Assembly (NCBI GenBank): GCA_005778405.1
Contig: SXOA01000183.1
Location: 1 to 64,000, forward strand
Length of the DNA: 64,000 nucleotides
Direction of reading: 5' to 3'
DNA from: Planctomycetaceae bacterium
GTDB lineage: Bacteria > Planctomycetota > Planctomycetia > Pirellulales > Pirellulaceae
In this document: positions 9,464 through 18,806 of the stretch, in pieces
Position numbering within the stretch: the stretch's first letter is position 1
Layout of the letters: each line of letters opens with the position of its first letter
The notes under the pieces: model-generated
What the model saw: only the letters and a program-made list of their open reading frames with translations
The model's database searches: none
Told to the model about the DNA's origin: nothing
Made by a program: the position numbers and the translations under genes

Positions 9464-12400
9464 ATGACCCGTCGAGAAATGGTCCAGAGGTCGCTTCTCC
9501 AAGGGCTGGCCGTGGCGGTTTTGACCGCCATACACCTAACTGGCGGAACTGCCAAGGGCCAGGCAGTTCCCGAAGCTCCGGCTGTTCAGGAACATGCCAA
9601 ATCAGCCGAGGAAACGGATTTTCCGAAACAAGCGCAGCCGCTTTTGAAGAAGTATTGCCTCCGCTGTCACAATGCGGACACCATGAAATCGGGTATTCGC
9701 GTCGATCATCTGACTGGGGCGGCCGAAGACCGGCATCTGGCTTTGTGGAACGGCATTCTCAAGCAGGTATCGGCTGAAGCGATGCCGCCGGAGGATGAGC
9801 CCCAGCCCACAGCTGAGGAACGCAAAGCGCTGACGGACTGGATTGGGCGGGCCCTGCTTGCGGCCCGCTCCCGGCCGACGCCGCGAAACGGAGCTGTTCG
9901 CCGCCTGACCGTCCCCCAGTATCGGAATACGCTCCGGGATTTGCTGGGTTTACAGGAGGACTTTGCCGACGTGTTGCCCCCGGATGGCCTGTCGAAAGAC
10001 GGCTTTACCAATCACGAGCAGTCCCTGACGCTGTCGCCGCTGCAAATTGAGGCGTATTTTGACATCGCCGAAAAGGCGCTCGATGCGGCCATCGTTGATG
10101 AAACCAGTCGTCCCGTCATCCAGAACTTTCGTCTGGAGTTGGGCTCCAAGATCAACCCCGAGCCATGCCCCGACACATTGGTTCTCGGGGCTCTGAACGA
10201 ATTACTGAGTAACGCCGATTTCGTGGTGCAGGAGTTGAAGCCCAAAAAGCCCTTTGAATACACGCCGTTCCGCATGCGGACGGCCTATGACTTCATCGAA
10301 GGCTACGCCGGCAATGATACGGTTCGCGGCTGGAAGAGATTCGACAGCATTTACCACAGTGTTTTCGCGTGTGTCCGCGGTACACCGGGATATCCCAAGG
10401 GGCAAGCTCAGCAGGTGATTCCCGCGGGACTCTTGCTGAGGCCCGCAATACCCAGCCCCGAAATCTTTGGCCAATCGAACACCTATGGGCCGATGGCGAA
10501 CTTCAAAATCTCTTTGCGCGAGCTGCCGCAGGAAGGCAATTTTCGAGTAACAGTCAAAGCCGCGCGCTACGACGATGCTCTGCTGCTCAATCCAGGTGAG
10601 AAAATCCGGGAAGCAACGGCAGAGACTGCAACGGCTGCCGACTTGGCAGCCTCGGCTGATGCGAAGCTGTCGATCGACAAGGCAGGCTTGTATCAAATCG
10701 ACGTCTTCTGTGCACCCGGTGAGCCGCAAGGCCTGTTCTTTCTGCAGCTAGGAGAGCGCGAATTTACTGGACATCTCTTCGAATCAAAGCAGGGCGATGC
10801 GAAAGACGCCGAGCATGCCGCCGCGTTTGCCATCGTTCGATTGCCGGCTGGGGAGCTTAAGCTATCTGCCCGCTACGGAAACAGCAGCCGCCGGCTCAAG
10901 AGAATTGTCCTCAGCCGCGTGGCTCAAGACAGCGAATTCGCCAAACGCTTTGTGGCTTTCGAGAAACGTCCCCCATTGCTCGGTGTGCATCTTGGCCTGC
11001 GGCGCGACTGCGGCAGCACGCTTACGCCGGTCGGGGACATTCAGACCGTATCGACGGGCGATTTGCGCGACTACGTGTTCGAGGGTGCCATTCGAGACTT
11101 CCCCAGCCCGGACGTGGAAAGGGACAACGTCAACTATCTAGCGGGCATCCGCGAGATCGGCGTCCGGAGCGAGTATACCGATGGCCGGGATATGCCCCGC
11201 CTATTGGTCCGTTCGATCGAGTTCGAGGGGCCCTACTTCACCGCCTGGCCTCCGGCCAGTCATCGCCAGATCTTCATCGAATCACCTCACCGCGACGAAC
11301 CGGCGGCTTACGCCAGCGAAATGATCCGCTCGTTTGCGTCGCGGGCATTCCGGAGGCCGGTCACCGCAGCGGAAGAGAAGGCGCTGCTCGTCGTCTGGCA
11401 AACGTCCATCGCGAAAAAGCGGACGCTTGAGCAGAGCATCAAGGACGTACTTTTGGTCGTACTCACTTCGCCGCAATTCCTGTTCATGATCGAGAATAGC
11501 ACCGGCCCCCAAGCGGAAGATCTCGATCCTTACGAGTTGGCGTCGAAGCTGTCGTACTTCCTGTGGAACACGGCTCCTGACGAGCGGCTATGGGAACTTG
11601 CCGCAAAGAACAAGTTGCACGAATCACTCGACGCGGAGATCGAGCGGATGATCCGCGATCCGCGGTTTGGACAGTTCACGCAGGAGTTCGCCTCTCAGTG
11701 GCTGAGCCTCGACAAATTCGACGTCGTGTTGGTCGATGCCGGGCGCTATCCCAAACTGACACGCGATGCGAAAACGCAGTTGCGCCAGGAGCCGGTGCAA
11801 ACTCTGCGGCACTTGATCGAGCAGAATCTGCCTCTGCGCAACTTGGTGCAGGCCGATTTCGTCATGGCTAACGAGGTGGTCGCCGACTACTACAATCTGG
11901 CGGATCGCACCGAAAGCGGATTGCATTTTGTGCCGATCAAGCACGAAAACAAGAACTTGGGAGGCATACTTTCTCAAGCCGCCATCCTGGCCGGCTTGTC
12001 CGATGGCCGCGAGGCGAACCCTACCAAGCGCGGCGCATGGCTGGCCCGCAAGATTATCGCGGAGCCCCCCGACGATCCCCCCCCGAACGTTCCGCAACTG
12101 AAGGACGATGATGTTAGCAAATTGACGCTCCGGCAGAAGCTGGAACGCCATCGTAATCAAGAGGGCTGCGCGAAGTGTCACGCCAGCATTGATCCCTGGG
12201 GTATTCCCTTTCAAAAGTTCGACGCCGGAGGCCTGTTCAAACCCGATCCGGAGATGGATTCCCGCTCGACCCTGCCCGATGGAACCGAGGTCGCTGACCT
12301 CACTGGCCTGAAGGCCTATCTGGCCGAGAAGAGAATCGACCAGGTGGCATTCAGTTTCTTGAAACACTCCGCCAACTATGCCGCCGGTCGCAGCTTGACC

Positions 12401-12514
12401 TACAACGAACTTGTGTTTCTCCGGGAAGAAGGCGTAAAATTACGGGCAGTCGATTACCGCCTGCAAGACATGCTCCGCTTCGTCATTCACAGCGATTTGT
12501 TTTTGAAGAAATAG
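9464..12514 (+). CDS. DUF1592/DUF1588/DUF1585 planctomycete cytochrome c protein
   Basis: A 1016-residue exported protein with an RR-containing signal ([20 protein letters not shown]). A c-type heme motif CLRCH lies at residues 65-69. It is followed by the DUF1587-like block ([16 protein letters not shown]), a carbohydrate-binding-like middle, then DUF1595 ([16 protein letters not shown]), DUF1592 ([20 protein letters not shown]), DUF1588 ([25 protein letters not shown] is split across its start) with a second CAKCH motif, and the DUF1585 C-terminus ([14 protein letters not shown]). Function is unknown; electron transfer in polysaccharide breakdown is often proposed. Start alternatives are the ATGs at 9380 and 9464; neither has a strong ribosome-binding site. 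It is in operon with DUF1552, 11 bases away. Confidence 0.93.
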   Translation: MTRREMVQRSLLQGLAVAVLTAIHLTGGTAKGQAVPEAPAVQEHAKSAEETDFPKQAQPLLKKYCLRCHNADTMKSGIRVDHLTGAAEDRHLALWNGILKQVSAEAMPPEDEPQPTAEERKALTDWIGRALLAARSRPTPRNGAVRRLTVPQYRNTLRDLLGLQEDFADVLPPDGLSKDGFTNHEQSLTLSPLQIEAYFDIAEKALDAAIVDETSRPVIQNFRLELGSKINPEPCPDTLVLGALNELLSNADFVVQELKPKKPFEYTPFRMRTAYDFIEGYAGNDTVRGWKRFDSIYHSVFACVRGTPGYPKGQAQQVIPAGLLLRPAIPSPEIFGQSNTYGPMANFKISLRELPQEGNFRVTVKAARYDDALLLNPGEKIREATAETATAADLAASADAKLSIDKAGLYQIDVFCAPGEPQGLFFLQLGEREFTGHLFESKQGDAKDAEHAAAFAIVRLPAGELKLSARYGNSSRRLKRIVLSRVAQDSEFAKRFVAFEKRPPLLGVHLGLRRDCGSTLTPVGDIQTVSTGDLRDYVFEGAIRDFPSPDVERDNVNYLAGIREIGVRSEYTDGRDMPRLLVRSIEFEGPYFTAWPPASHRQIFIESPHRDEPAAYASEMIRSFASRAFRRPVTAAEEKALLVVWQTSIAKKRTLEQSIKDVLLVVLTSPQFLFMIENSTGPQAEDLDPYELASKLSYFLWNTAPDERLWELAAKNKLHESLDAEIERMIRDPRFGQFTQEFASQWLSLDKFDVVLVDAGRYPKLTRDAKTQLRQEPVQTLRHLIEQNLPLRNLVQADFVMANEVVADYYNLADRTESGLHFVPIKHENKNLGGILSQAAILAGLSDGREANPTKRGAWLARKIIAEPPDDPPPNVPQLKDDDVSKLTLRQKLERHRNQEGCAKCHASIDPWGIPFQKFDAGGLFKPDPEMDSRSTLPDGTEVADLTGLKAYLAEKRIDQVAFSFLKHSANYAAGRSLTYNELVFLREEGVKLRAVDYRLQDMLRFVIHSDLFLKK

Positions 12515-12525
12515 GATCAACGCGA

Positions 12526-13857
12526 ATGCCTTCTCCCACGAAACTCGACCGCCGCGCCGTGCTTAAGGGACTGGCTGGCGTGACGCTGGCGCTCCCCCTT
12601 TTGGAAGCGATGGGCAAGGAAGTCGCGGAGCAGACGCCAAGGCGGTTCTGTGCTCTGTACACAGCCAATGGAATGTCGCTCCCGAACAAGAAACACGGCA
12701 TTGACGAGTGGAGTTGGTTTCCCGTGAAGGAAGGGAAGGAATTCGAGTTTGGCAGATCGACCGAGCCGCTCCGCCCGTTTCGAGAAAAGCTTAGTTTCCT
12801 GAGCGGGCTTTATCACCCGAACGGCCCCAAAGCGGACCCGCACCTCTGTTCCGACATGTGGCTGACCGGCGCACCCCTGCACAATCCCAAGCCGGGGACG
12901 TTTAACGCGGTGGCCCTTGATCAAGTCGTGGCGCAGCACACCAAGCAGCATTGCCGTCAGCCATCGCTCGTGCTGTCAATTGATGCGGGGGTTGGGTTCC
13001 TCTCGCGGACTGGGACCATCTCCTATAATTCGGAAGGGAAACCGATCCCGGCGGAAAACAATCCGCGGCGGGTCTTCGACCGGCTGTTTCGCGGCGACCG
13101 GTCCTCCCTGGCCCAGCAGCGCGAAGAGTTGCAACGCCGCATCCGGCTGATCGACGCCGTGCTGGAAAGCACACGGTCGCTCAATAAGCAGTTGGGACAA
13201 TCGGACCGGGAAAAGATGGATCAGTACCTGACTTCGCTGAACGAAGTCGAGTCGCGACTGATCGCATCGGAAAAATGGATCGATGTGCCGCTGAAGAAGC
13301 AGGACTTTTCGCAGCTTGACCTGGAGGTCACCTCGGAGACCGACAAGCCCGCGGACTATTACCGGAACATGTTCGACCTGATCGCCCTCGCCTTCGACGC
13401 CGACATCACGCGCTCCGTCGCGTTCATGCTCAATCGGGAGGACGGCATGGGGATCAGCGATACTTTTCCGCTGAAACTGGGTCTGGGGCGGACGCACCAC
13501 AACTTGTCTCATGCCGAGGACAAGGAAGGCCAACTGGAGTTTGCCAAATACGATTTATTCCTAAGTGAGCAAGTCGCCCACTTCCTAGGTCGGCTCCAGG
13601 AATACAAGGACCTGGGGGGGAGCGTTCTCGATAACACCATCGTCCTGTTTGGCAGCGGCGCGAGTACGACCCACAATCCCACCAACCTGCCTACACTGAT
13701 TGCCGGTGGATCGAACATGGGGCTCAAGCACGGAGTCCATGTCCGCAACGCGAACACGCCAATGTCCAACGCCTATCTCAGCATCCTGCGCTCCATGAAG
13801 ATCGAAGCCTCCTCCTTCGCCGACAGCACAGGCGTGCTGTCCGATTCGATCTTTTAG
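12526..13857 (+). CDS. DUF1552 Tat-exported protein
   Basis: A 443-residue protein starting with a Tat signal ([23 protein letters not shown]). Typical DUF1552 blocks follow: [51 protein letters not shown] and the C-terminal [11 protein letters not shown] with [17 protein letters not shown]1552 genes regularly follow DUF1592 cytochromes in planctomycetes, and here the spacing is 11 bases, so the two are almost surely co-transcribed and probably act together in the periplasm. The fold resembles the sulfatase/DUF1501 superfamily, though no metal site is obvious. Activity unknown. Confidence 0.93.
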   Translation: MPSPTKLDRRAVLKGLAGVTLALPLLEAMGKEVAEQTPRRFCALYTANGMSLPNKKHGIDEWSWFPVKEGKEFEFGRSTEPLRPFREKLSFLSGLYHPNGPKADPHLCSDMWLTGAPLHNPKPGTFNAVALDQVVAQHTKQHCRQPSLVLSIDAGVGFLSRTGTISYNSEGKPIPAENNPRRVFDRLFRGDRSSLAQQREELQRRIRLIDAVLESTRSLNKQLGQSDREKMDQYLTSLNEVESRLIASEKWIDVPLKKQDFSQLDLEVTSETDKPADYYRNMFDLIALAFDADITRSVAFMLNREDGMGISDTFPLKLGLGRTHHNLSHAEDKEGQLEFAKYDLFLSEQVAHFLGRLQEYKDLGGSVLDNTIVLFGSGASTTHNPTNLPTLIAGGSNMGLKHGVHVRNANTPMSNAYLSILRSMKIEASSFADSTGVLSDSIF

Positions 13858-13955
13858 GTCATTTGGAACCACCTAACCTTCGTGCCATTACCGCGCCCCG
13901 AACTCCGGCGGTCGAGCGACGAAGAATAGACGAGAATTGGAATCGCAGGTTCGTA

Positions 13956-14315
13956 TCAATTCCTCTTCTTGGCTCTCTTCAATTCGTCCCACACTTCTTT
14001 GGCGCAATCGAGATTCAGGCGGACGACTTGTTGCCGGCGGAGATCGAGCGTCTTTACGTCCCCACTTGTGTCCTTGGCGTAGACGAACGGCAGGCAAACG
14101 GCAAAGACCTTCAGCGGCACGCCGGCATCGCTGGGAATGAGTCGCAGCCGCACGACCTCCTGGGCCGGCAACAAGGTCTGGCATGTGTCCCACAGGTACG
14201 AGGGTACTTCGCAGATTATGTTGAGCAGCGCCAAGTAGTCGCCGCAGTGGATGTCCTCGCCGGCAACGGTTGCGGCGACCATCGTGGGAACGTCGATTTC
14301 GGTAGAAGTCTTCAT
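13956..14315 (-). CDS. Small conserved hypothetical protein (119 aa)
   Basis: A cytoplasmic protein without signal or membrane segments. It opens MKTSTEIDVPTMVAATVAGEDIHCGDY and has a strand-rich core (VPLKVFAVCLPFVYAK) followed by TLDLRRQQVVRLNLDCAKEVWDELKR. The core suggests a small beta-barrel such as a translation- or SH3-like fold; this is a guess. It is convergent with the DUF1552 gene. Function unknown. Confidence 0.75.
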   Translation of the reverse strand: MKTSTEIDVPTMVAATVAGEDIHCGDYLALLNIICEVPSYLWDTCQTLLPAQEVVRLRLIPSDAGVPLKVFAVCLPFVYAKDTSGDVKTLDLRRQQVVRLNLDCAKEVWDELKRAKKRN

Positions 14316-14660
14316 GTTAAAGCCTCAAATCGCAAAAGTGTCTGGATGGGAGTCATTGCAGCAGGCGCGCGGATTGTCCTGCGCACGTGCGGCAAAACGC
14401 TGGCGCTTGGGTTAGCGCTACCGGCCCGCCAAACACTGAATGTGAAGCTGAAACATGCTGTCGACTCCTAAGAAGATTCCCGACGAAGATTCTGCCCGAA
14501 TGGCGCCGTTCACCAGCCGGTCACCCGGCGTCGCTACTTTAAGACCGTCATGGACTCCCCAGCGGGCAGTCAGGCAATCGTGATAGGACCCTCCAACGAA
14601 GAAATGGTTCGGACGTTGTCACCTAATGAGGATGTAGTCTGAACCGGCAATTGGATGGTC

Positions 14661-14810
14661 AGAGACGTCGGTGGGAGTCGAACCCACTTGGAACTGTAGA
14701 CCACCACTGCGCGGCGGTGCCCCAGGCAGCCGCCGTGCCGTCTGGCGCCAGCGTCGTAACAAAAAAACTGCTCGCCGTGATCGACGAGCAGCTCCGGTTC
14801 ATTCGTCTCT
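14661..14810 (-). other. tRNA-like T-arm with long-range pairing; possible structured RNA
   Basis: Read on the minus strand, GTGGGTTCGACTCCCAC is a perfect T-stem and T-loop, followed by CGACGTCTCT. AGAGACG (minus strand, 14810-14804) is complementary to CGTCTCT (14667-14661), closing a 150-base domain. Inside are a CGGCGG/CCGCCG hairpin and an internal terminator-like stem. No D-arm, anticodon arm or tmRNA tag frame could be found, so it is not a standard tRNA. It could be a degenerate tRNA or tmRNA fragment, or an unrecognised RNA. Confidence 0.3.
14761..14791 (-). terminator. Rho-independent terminator (minus strand)
   Basis: On the minus strand CTGCTCG and CGAGCAG form a seven-base stem with a ten-base loop, followed by seven T residues. 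What it ends is unclear: there is no recognised minus-strand gene upstream, only the leader of the plus-strand oxidoreductase gene. Confidence 0.6.
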
Positions 14811-14895
14811 AAAAGTAATGGTCGCGATTGACCCCGTCAAAAGGAGCCGCTCGCCAAGCAACAGCTTTTGAACAGCTTCCCGTTCACGGCGAGGA

Positions 14896-14944
14896 GGAGA
14901 CCTGCGGTCAGCCCTTGCGGCGGGGTCGGAAACCCGCGCCGAAC
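14896..14944 (+). repeat. Half copy of a dispersed palindromic repeat
   Basis: GGAGACCTGCGGTC (14896-14909) and, nine bases on, a block reading CGGCGGGGTCGG then AACCCGCGCCGAAC, recur nearly unchanged at 38874-38923. Here the left half of the palindrome is missing. Confidence 0.75.
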
Positions 14945-15079
14945 CAAGTCCTCTTCTGCGGTTAGGAAACGACGAACCCGGTGGCGCAGAGATGCGCAAG
15001 CAGGTATGATGACCTCTGAAATCCCAGACCATTACCCCGGTCCTCTCCGAAGCGGAGAGGGGGAAGAAAGGAACCTGCC

Positions 15080-16366
15080 ATGACCACTCGCCGCACATTT
15101 TTGAAAACTGCCGCTGCCGCATCTCTGTCGCCGCTCCTTCTCAGGAGCACCGCTTGCGCCGCGGCAAGCGAACGACTGACGTTGGGGTTCATTGGCGTGG
15201 GGAAAATGGGGCGGGGGCACCTCGATGGTTTCTTGGGACGCAAGGATGTGGAGGTCGTGGCGGTCAGCGACGTGGTCAAGGAGCGGCTCGACGATGCCGT
15301 GGCGCGGGTGGAGAAGAGGTATGCCGACCGGAAGGCGAGCGGCAGTTTCCGAGGGGTGAAGGCGTATGGCGATTTCCGGGAGCTCTTGGCTCACGGCGGA
15401 CTGGACGGCGTCGTCATCGCCACGCCGGACCACTGGCACGCCATCCCCTGTATCCTCGCGGCCCAAGCGGGGAAGCACATCTACTGCGAGAAACCGCTCA
15501 CGAACAACGTGGCGGAGGGGCGGCGGATTGTGGACGAAGTCGCCAATGCCAAGGTCGTCTTCCAGACCGGCAGCCAGCAGCGGAGCGAGTTCGGCGGGCA
15601 TTTTCGCAAAGCGGTGGAATACATCTGGAACGGCCGGATCGGCAAAATCAAAACGATTCGCATCGGCGTTGGCGGGCCGGCCAAACCGTGCGACCTGCCG
15701 GGGCAGGAAGTCCCAGCGGGGACGAACTGGGAAATGTGGTGCGGCCCCGCGCCGCTACGGGAATATAACGAAGTCCTCTGCCCCAAGGGAATTCACGACC
15801 ACTTCCCCGCCTGGCGGAGTTACCAGGAATACGGCGGCGGCGCGATTGCCGACATGGGTGCCCACCACTTTGACATTGCCCAGTGGGCGATGGAAACCGA
15901 CCGGAGTGGCCCGGCGGAAATCATCCCGCCAGAGAAGCCGCAGGACGGCCGCGGCCTGAAGTATGTCTACGCCAACGGCGCGACAATGATTCACGACGAA
16001 TTCGAAGGGGACCTCAAGGGGGACTGCGTCTTTGAAGGGACGGACGGAATCATCGTCGTTAGCCGTGGGGGAATTTCGAGCAAGCCGGAGTCGATTCTCA
16101 AGGAGCCGTTGGCAGACAATTCGCGGCGGGTGATTGATTCCAACAACCATCACGCCAATTGGCTGGCCGCTATCCGTACCGGCAAGGAAACCATCTGCCG
16201 CGCCGAAGTCGGCCACCGCTCCGCCACCATCTGCCACCTGGGGAACATCGGCTATCGGCTGGGGCGGAAGCTGAAGTGGGATGCGTCAAAGGAAGATTTT
16301 GTCGGGGATGCCGAAGCCAGCAAGGAGCTGAGTCGCGAGGCGCGTGGGGAGTGGAAGAAGGTGTGA
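15080..16366 (+). CDS. Tat-exported Gfo/Idh/MocA-family oxidoreductase
   Basis: A 428-residue protein with a Tat signal (TTRRTFLKTAAAASL). The NAD(P)-binding motif GFIGVGKMGRGH starts at about residue 37, and the conserved CEKPLTNN, carrying the catalytic-site Lys, at about 136. GGGAIADMGAHHFDIAQW is the family's substrate-binding block with metal or substrate histidines. It should oxidise or reduce a sugar or cyclitol. Export by Tat implies it folds with cofactor before crossing the membrane, as is common in planctomycetes. The start follows GGGAAGAAAGGAA. It is convergent with the SDR gene; a 21-base perfect inverted repeat separates them. Confidence 0.94.
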   Translation: MTTRRTFLKTAAAASLSPLLLRSTACAAASERLTLGFIGVGKMGRGHLDGFLGRKDVEVVAVSDVVKERLDDAVARVEKRYADRKASGSFRGVKAYGDFRELLAHGGLDGVVIATPDHWHAIPCILAAQAGKHIYCEKPLTNNVAEGRRIVDEVANAKVVFQTGSQQRSEFGGHFRKAVEYIWNGRIGKIKTIRIGVGGPAKPCDLPGQEVPAGTNWEMWCGPAPLREYNEVLCPKGIHDHFPAWRSYQEYGGGAIADMGAHHFDIAQWAMETDRSGPAEIIPPEKPQDGRGLKYVYANGATMIHDEFEGDLKGDCVFEGTDGIIVVSRGGISSKPESILKEPLADNSRRVIDSNNHHANWLAAIRTGKETICRAEVGHRSATICHLGNIGYRLGRKLKWDASKEDFVGDAEASKELSREARGEWKKV

Positions 16367-16388
16367 GGTGCAAGGAGCGCAACGCAAA

Positions 16389-16460
16389 GGGGTCGGGAGT
16401 CTTTGGCGTTGAAAGTTATTGCCAATGGAGAAATCTTTGACGCCAAAGACTCCCGACCCC
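16389..16460. repeat. 21-bp perfect inverted repeat between convergent genes
   Basis: The left arm 16389-16409 (starting GGGGTCGGGAGTC) is the exact reverse complement of 16440-16460, with a 30-base loop. It fills the gap between the stops at 16366 and 16470 and may terminate transcription both ways. GGGGTCGGGAG is shared with the repeat arms at 38823-38914. Confidence 0.85.
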
Positions 16461-16469
16461 GTTATACCG

Positions 16470-17156
16470 CTACCTCACCGATAGCGAGCGGCCGTTGTCT
16501 TTGGGTCGCAGGCCAAGGAGGAACGGGACGGCAGTCTCGGCCCATTCGTCCGGCGATGGATATTCCGCGGCAGCGGGGCCGAAGGCGACTTCGAGCATCT
16601 CGGTGTTGATGATGCCGGGATTGAGCGGAATGGCGGCCATGCCGGGGGGCAACTCCGCCGAGAGGGCGAGCGTGAGCCCTTCGATGGCGTACTTCGTCGC
16701 GCAATAGGGAGCGACGTTTGGCGAGGTCGATCTTCCCCAGCCGGAACTAAAGTTGACGATGACGCCCTGCTGGCGGTCGATCATCGCCGGCACGAAGTGC
16801 CGCAGGACGTGGAAGACTCCTTTGATGTTGACGTCGATGACCCGCGAGAAGTCCGCCACCGGCACGTCCCACAGCGGCTCGCTGCGATTGATGATGGCGG
16901 CATTGTTGAGCAGCAAGTCCGGCGGTTCGCCATCCTTGAGAACGCTTTCAGCCCACTGCTTGACCTGCTTTTCATTGGCCACGTCCACGGCATCAAACCT
17001 GTGCGGCCCTCCAAACCTCCCGGCCAGCACTCGCATCGTCTCGACATTCCGCCCGCAGCCGATGACCGTATGACCGCGCTCGATAAAGCCCTCGGTCATC
17101 GCCAGCCCCAAGCCGCGGCCTGCACCGGTCAAAACGATTCGCCGATTATCCGTCAT
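16470..17156 (-). CDS. Short-chain dehydrogenase/reductase
   Basis: A 228-residue classical SDR. The cofactor motif TGAGRGLG is at about residues 9-16, the NNAA motif near 82, the catalytic Ser in NFSSGWG near 131 and the YCATK Tyr-Lys pair near 145-149. NPGIINTEM is the substrate-loop PG motif. CGRN after the second strand suggests NADP preference, weakly. I chose the ATG at 17156; the frame upstream runs into the divergent DUF309 gene. Substrate unknown. Confidence 0.93.
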   Translation of the reverse strand: MTDNRRIVLTGAGRGLGLAMTEGFIERGHTVIGCGRNVETMRVLAGRFGGPHRFDAVDVANEKQVKQWAESVLKDGEPPDLLLNNAAIINRSEPLWDVPVADFSRVIDVNIKGVFHVLRHFVPAMIDRQQGVIVNFSSGWGRSTSPNVAPYCATKYAIEGLTLALSAELPPGMAAIPLNPGIINTEMLEVAFGPAAAEYPSPDEWAETAVPFLLGLRPKDNGRSLSVR

Positions 17157-17198
17157 GTTGTGTCTCCAAGAAAATCGCCGCGCGAGTATAACAAGGTG

Positions 17199-17726
17199 AT
17201 GCCTAACTTCAAACCATGGCCAGATCGCGAATTCCCCCCCTACGCTTATGTACCTGGTAAGTTTCCGCACCCCATACGCGACCCCGCTGGGCATAGTTTT
17301 GGCCAACAGCCTAAATCTTGCGATTCGCTGACGACCGTGAATGCTCTCGTGCACGAAGAATACAATTGGGGGAGTATCCTTTTCAATAATGGTTATTACT
17401 GGGAATCACACGAAGCATGGGAGCAAGTCTGGCATGCCTGCGGACGAAAAGGAGACGCTGCGGACTATTTGAAGGGGCTAATCAAGTTCGCAGCGGCCGG
17501 TGTCAAGTCGCGAGAAGGCAATTCGGAAGGAGTCGCCCGGCATGCGAGTCGCAGTGCGGAGTTGCTGCGAGGAGTCAGGGATAATATCGGAGTCGCAGAA
17601 GAAGAACCGTTCGGCATGCCATTGGATTTGCTTATCCAATGTGTTGAGCGAGTCGCTAGCCATCCCAGCGATTACATAAATACAAGTGATGCCCCCGTGG
17701 TGCCGACGATCTATCCCCTCCCTTGA
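17199..17726 (+). CDS. DUF309 protein
   Basis: A 175-residue cytoplasmic protein. The block FNNGYYWESHEAWEQVWHAC matches the DUF309 signature (F/Y-W-E-x-H-E-x-x-E-x-x-W), and YLKGLIKFAAAGVKSREG is its second helix pair. An all-helical metal-dependent fold is thought likely, but no activity is established. It is divergent from the SDR gene with 42 bases between starts, so both promoters must overlap or lie inside the neighbouring frames. Confidence 0.88.
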   Translation: MPNFKPWPDREFPPYAYVPGKFPHPIRDPAGHSFGQQPKSCDSLTTVNALVHEEYNWGSILFNNGYYWESHEAWEQVWHACGRKGDAADYLKGLIKFAAAGVKSREGNSEGVARHASRSAELLRGVRDNIGVAEEEPFGMPLDLLIQCVERVASHPSDYINTSDAPVVPTIYPLP

Positions 17727-17809
17727 TTGCTGAAAGGAGCCAATTTCACGCAATCTTCACGTCCCGTTCAGGTCGTTCCGCCAATACTCGATTGTGCTAG
17801 AATCGCCGC

Positions 17810-18805
17810 ATGACTTCACCCCGGAAAAAGCATTGGATTGGGTTCGACCTTGGCGGCACCAAGATGATGTCCGCCGTCTTCAATGAGGATTTCCGCACCC
17901 TGGGCCGCAAGCGCCGTAAGACAAAAGGATTGGAAGGGGCCAAGGCCGGGATGGAGCGGATTATCGAAACCATCCGCGACGCCCTGGAAGAAGCCAAGCT
18001 GGACAAGGACGACATCGCCGGCATTGGAATTGGTTGTCCAGGGACAGTGGACCTGGACCGGGGCGTTATTCTCGACACGGCCAACTTGAGTTGGAAGAAC
18101 GTGCATGTGAAGTCGATTCTGGAGGAGGCGTTCGGCGCGCCAACAGTCATCCTCAATGACGTCGATGCTGGCGTGTACGGCGAGTACCGCTTCGGAGCAG
18201 GCAAAAATGCCCGCTGCCTGGTCGGTGTTTTTCCAGGGACCGGCATTGGGGGCGGCTGTGTGTATGAAGGGCAGATCATTCGCGGCAAGACGATGTCCTG
18301 TTTTGAAATCGGCCATATGCAAGTCACGCCTGGCGGGCAAATCTGCGGCTGCGGTCGAACCGGCTGCCTGGAAACGGAAGCCAGCCGTTTGGCCATTGCC
18401 ACTGCGGCTGCTGCTGCGGCCTACCGGGGTGAAGCTCCGAATTTGTTCAAGGCGGCAGGGACAGATGTCGCTGCCATGCGGAGCAGCGTGCTGGCAGAGG
18501 CGATTAATGACGGTGACAAAGTCGTGGAACAGATTGTCATCCGTGCGGCCCACATGATAGGCAGCGTGGTGGGGGACGTTGTCAACCTGGTCGCTCCTGA
18601 CGTGGTCGTGCTCGGCGGCGGCCTGGTCGAAGCCATGCCCGACTTGATCGTGACACACGTCGAAGAAGCCGCCCGCAACCGGGCCGCTCCGCCGGTCGCC
18701 CGGTCGTTCAAAGTCGTCGCCGCCAAGCTGGCCGACGAAGCGGTCGTACGCGGAGCAGCCGCTTGGGCCGAGAAAAGCCAATCCTTAGCGAGTGCAGCGA
18801 AGTAA
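17810..18805 (+). CDS. ROK-family sugar kinase (glucokinase-like)
   Basis: A 331-residue kinase. The ATP phosphate-1 motif GFDLGGTKM starts at about residue 11, ILNDVDAG supplies the catalytic Asp near 120, GTGIGGG is the phosphate-2 motif near 145, and GHMQVTPGGQICGCGRTGCLE carries the Zn-binding CGCGxxGCxE signature of ROK proteins. It should phosphorylate glucose or a related sugar. It heads an operon with ppx, ppk1 and sixA, so polyphosphate rather than ATP could be the phosphate donor, as in ROK-type polyphosphate glucokinases; this is inferred from context only. Confidence 0.92.
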   Translation: MTSPRKKHWIGFDLGGTKMMSAVFNEDFRTLGRKRRKTKGLEGAKAGMERIIETIRDALEEAKLDKDDIAGIGIGCPGTVDLDRGVILDTANLSWKNVHVKSILEEAFGAPTVILNDVDAGVYGEYRFGAGKNARCLVGVFPGTGIGGGCVYEGQIIRGKTMSCFEIGHMQVTPGGQICGCGRTGCLETEASRLAIATAAAAAAYRGEAPNLFKAAGTDVAAMRSSVLAEAINDGDKVVEQIVIRAAHMIGSVVGDVVNLVAPDVVVLGGGLVEAMPDLIVTHVEEAARNRAAPPVARSFKVVAAKLADEAVVRGAAAWAEKSQSLASAAK

Positions 18806-18806
18806 C

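Larger units (their letters stand above)
14316..15079. other. 764-base gene-free stretch
   Basis: No protein frame here looks genuine. It holds, in order, about 340 bases with nothing I can name, a tRNA-like T-arm (around 14670-14687), a minus-strand terminator (14761-14791), one half of a dispersed repeat (14896-14944) and the leader of the Gfo/Idh gene. Confidence 0.6.

Noticed and set aside
14671-14871. Plus-strand frame starting MGVEPTWNC
   Set aside because: This is the antisense reading of the tRNA-like T-arm and terminator, a common artefact.
14661-15060. tmRNA gene on the minus strand
   Set aside because: The T-arm fits, but no matching 5' acceptor strand, no GGTTTCGAC block and no alanine-rich tag frame could be found at the right distance.
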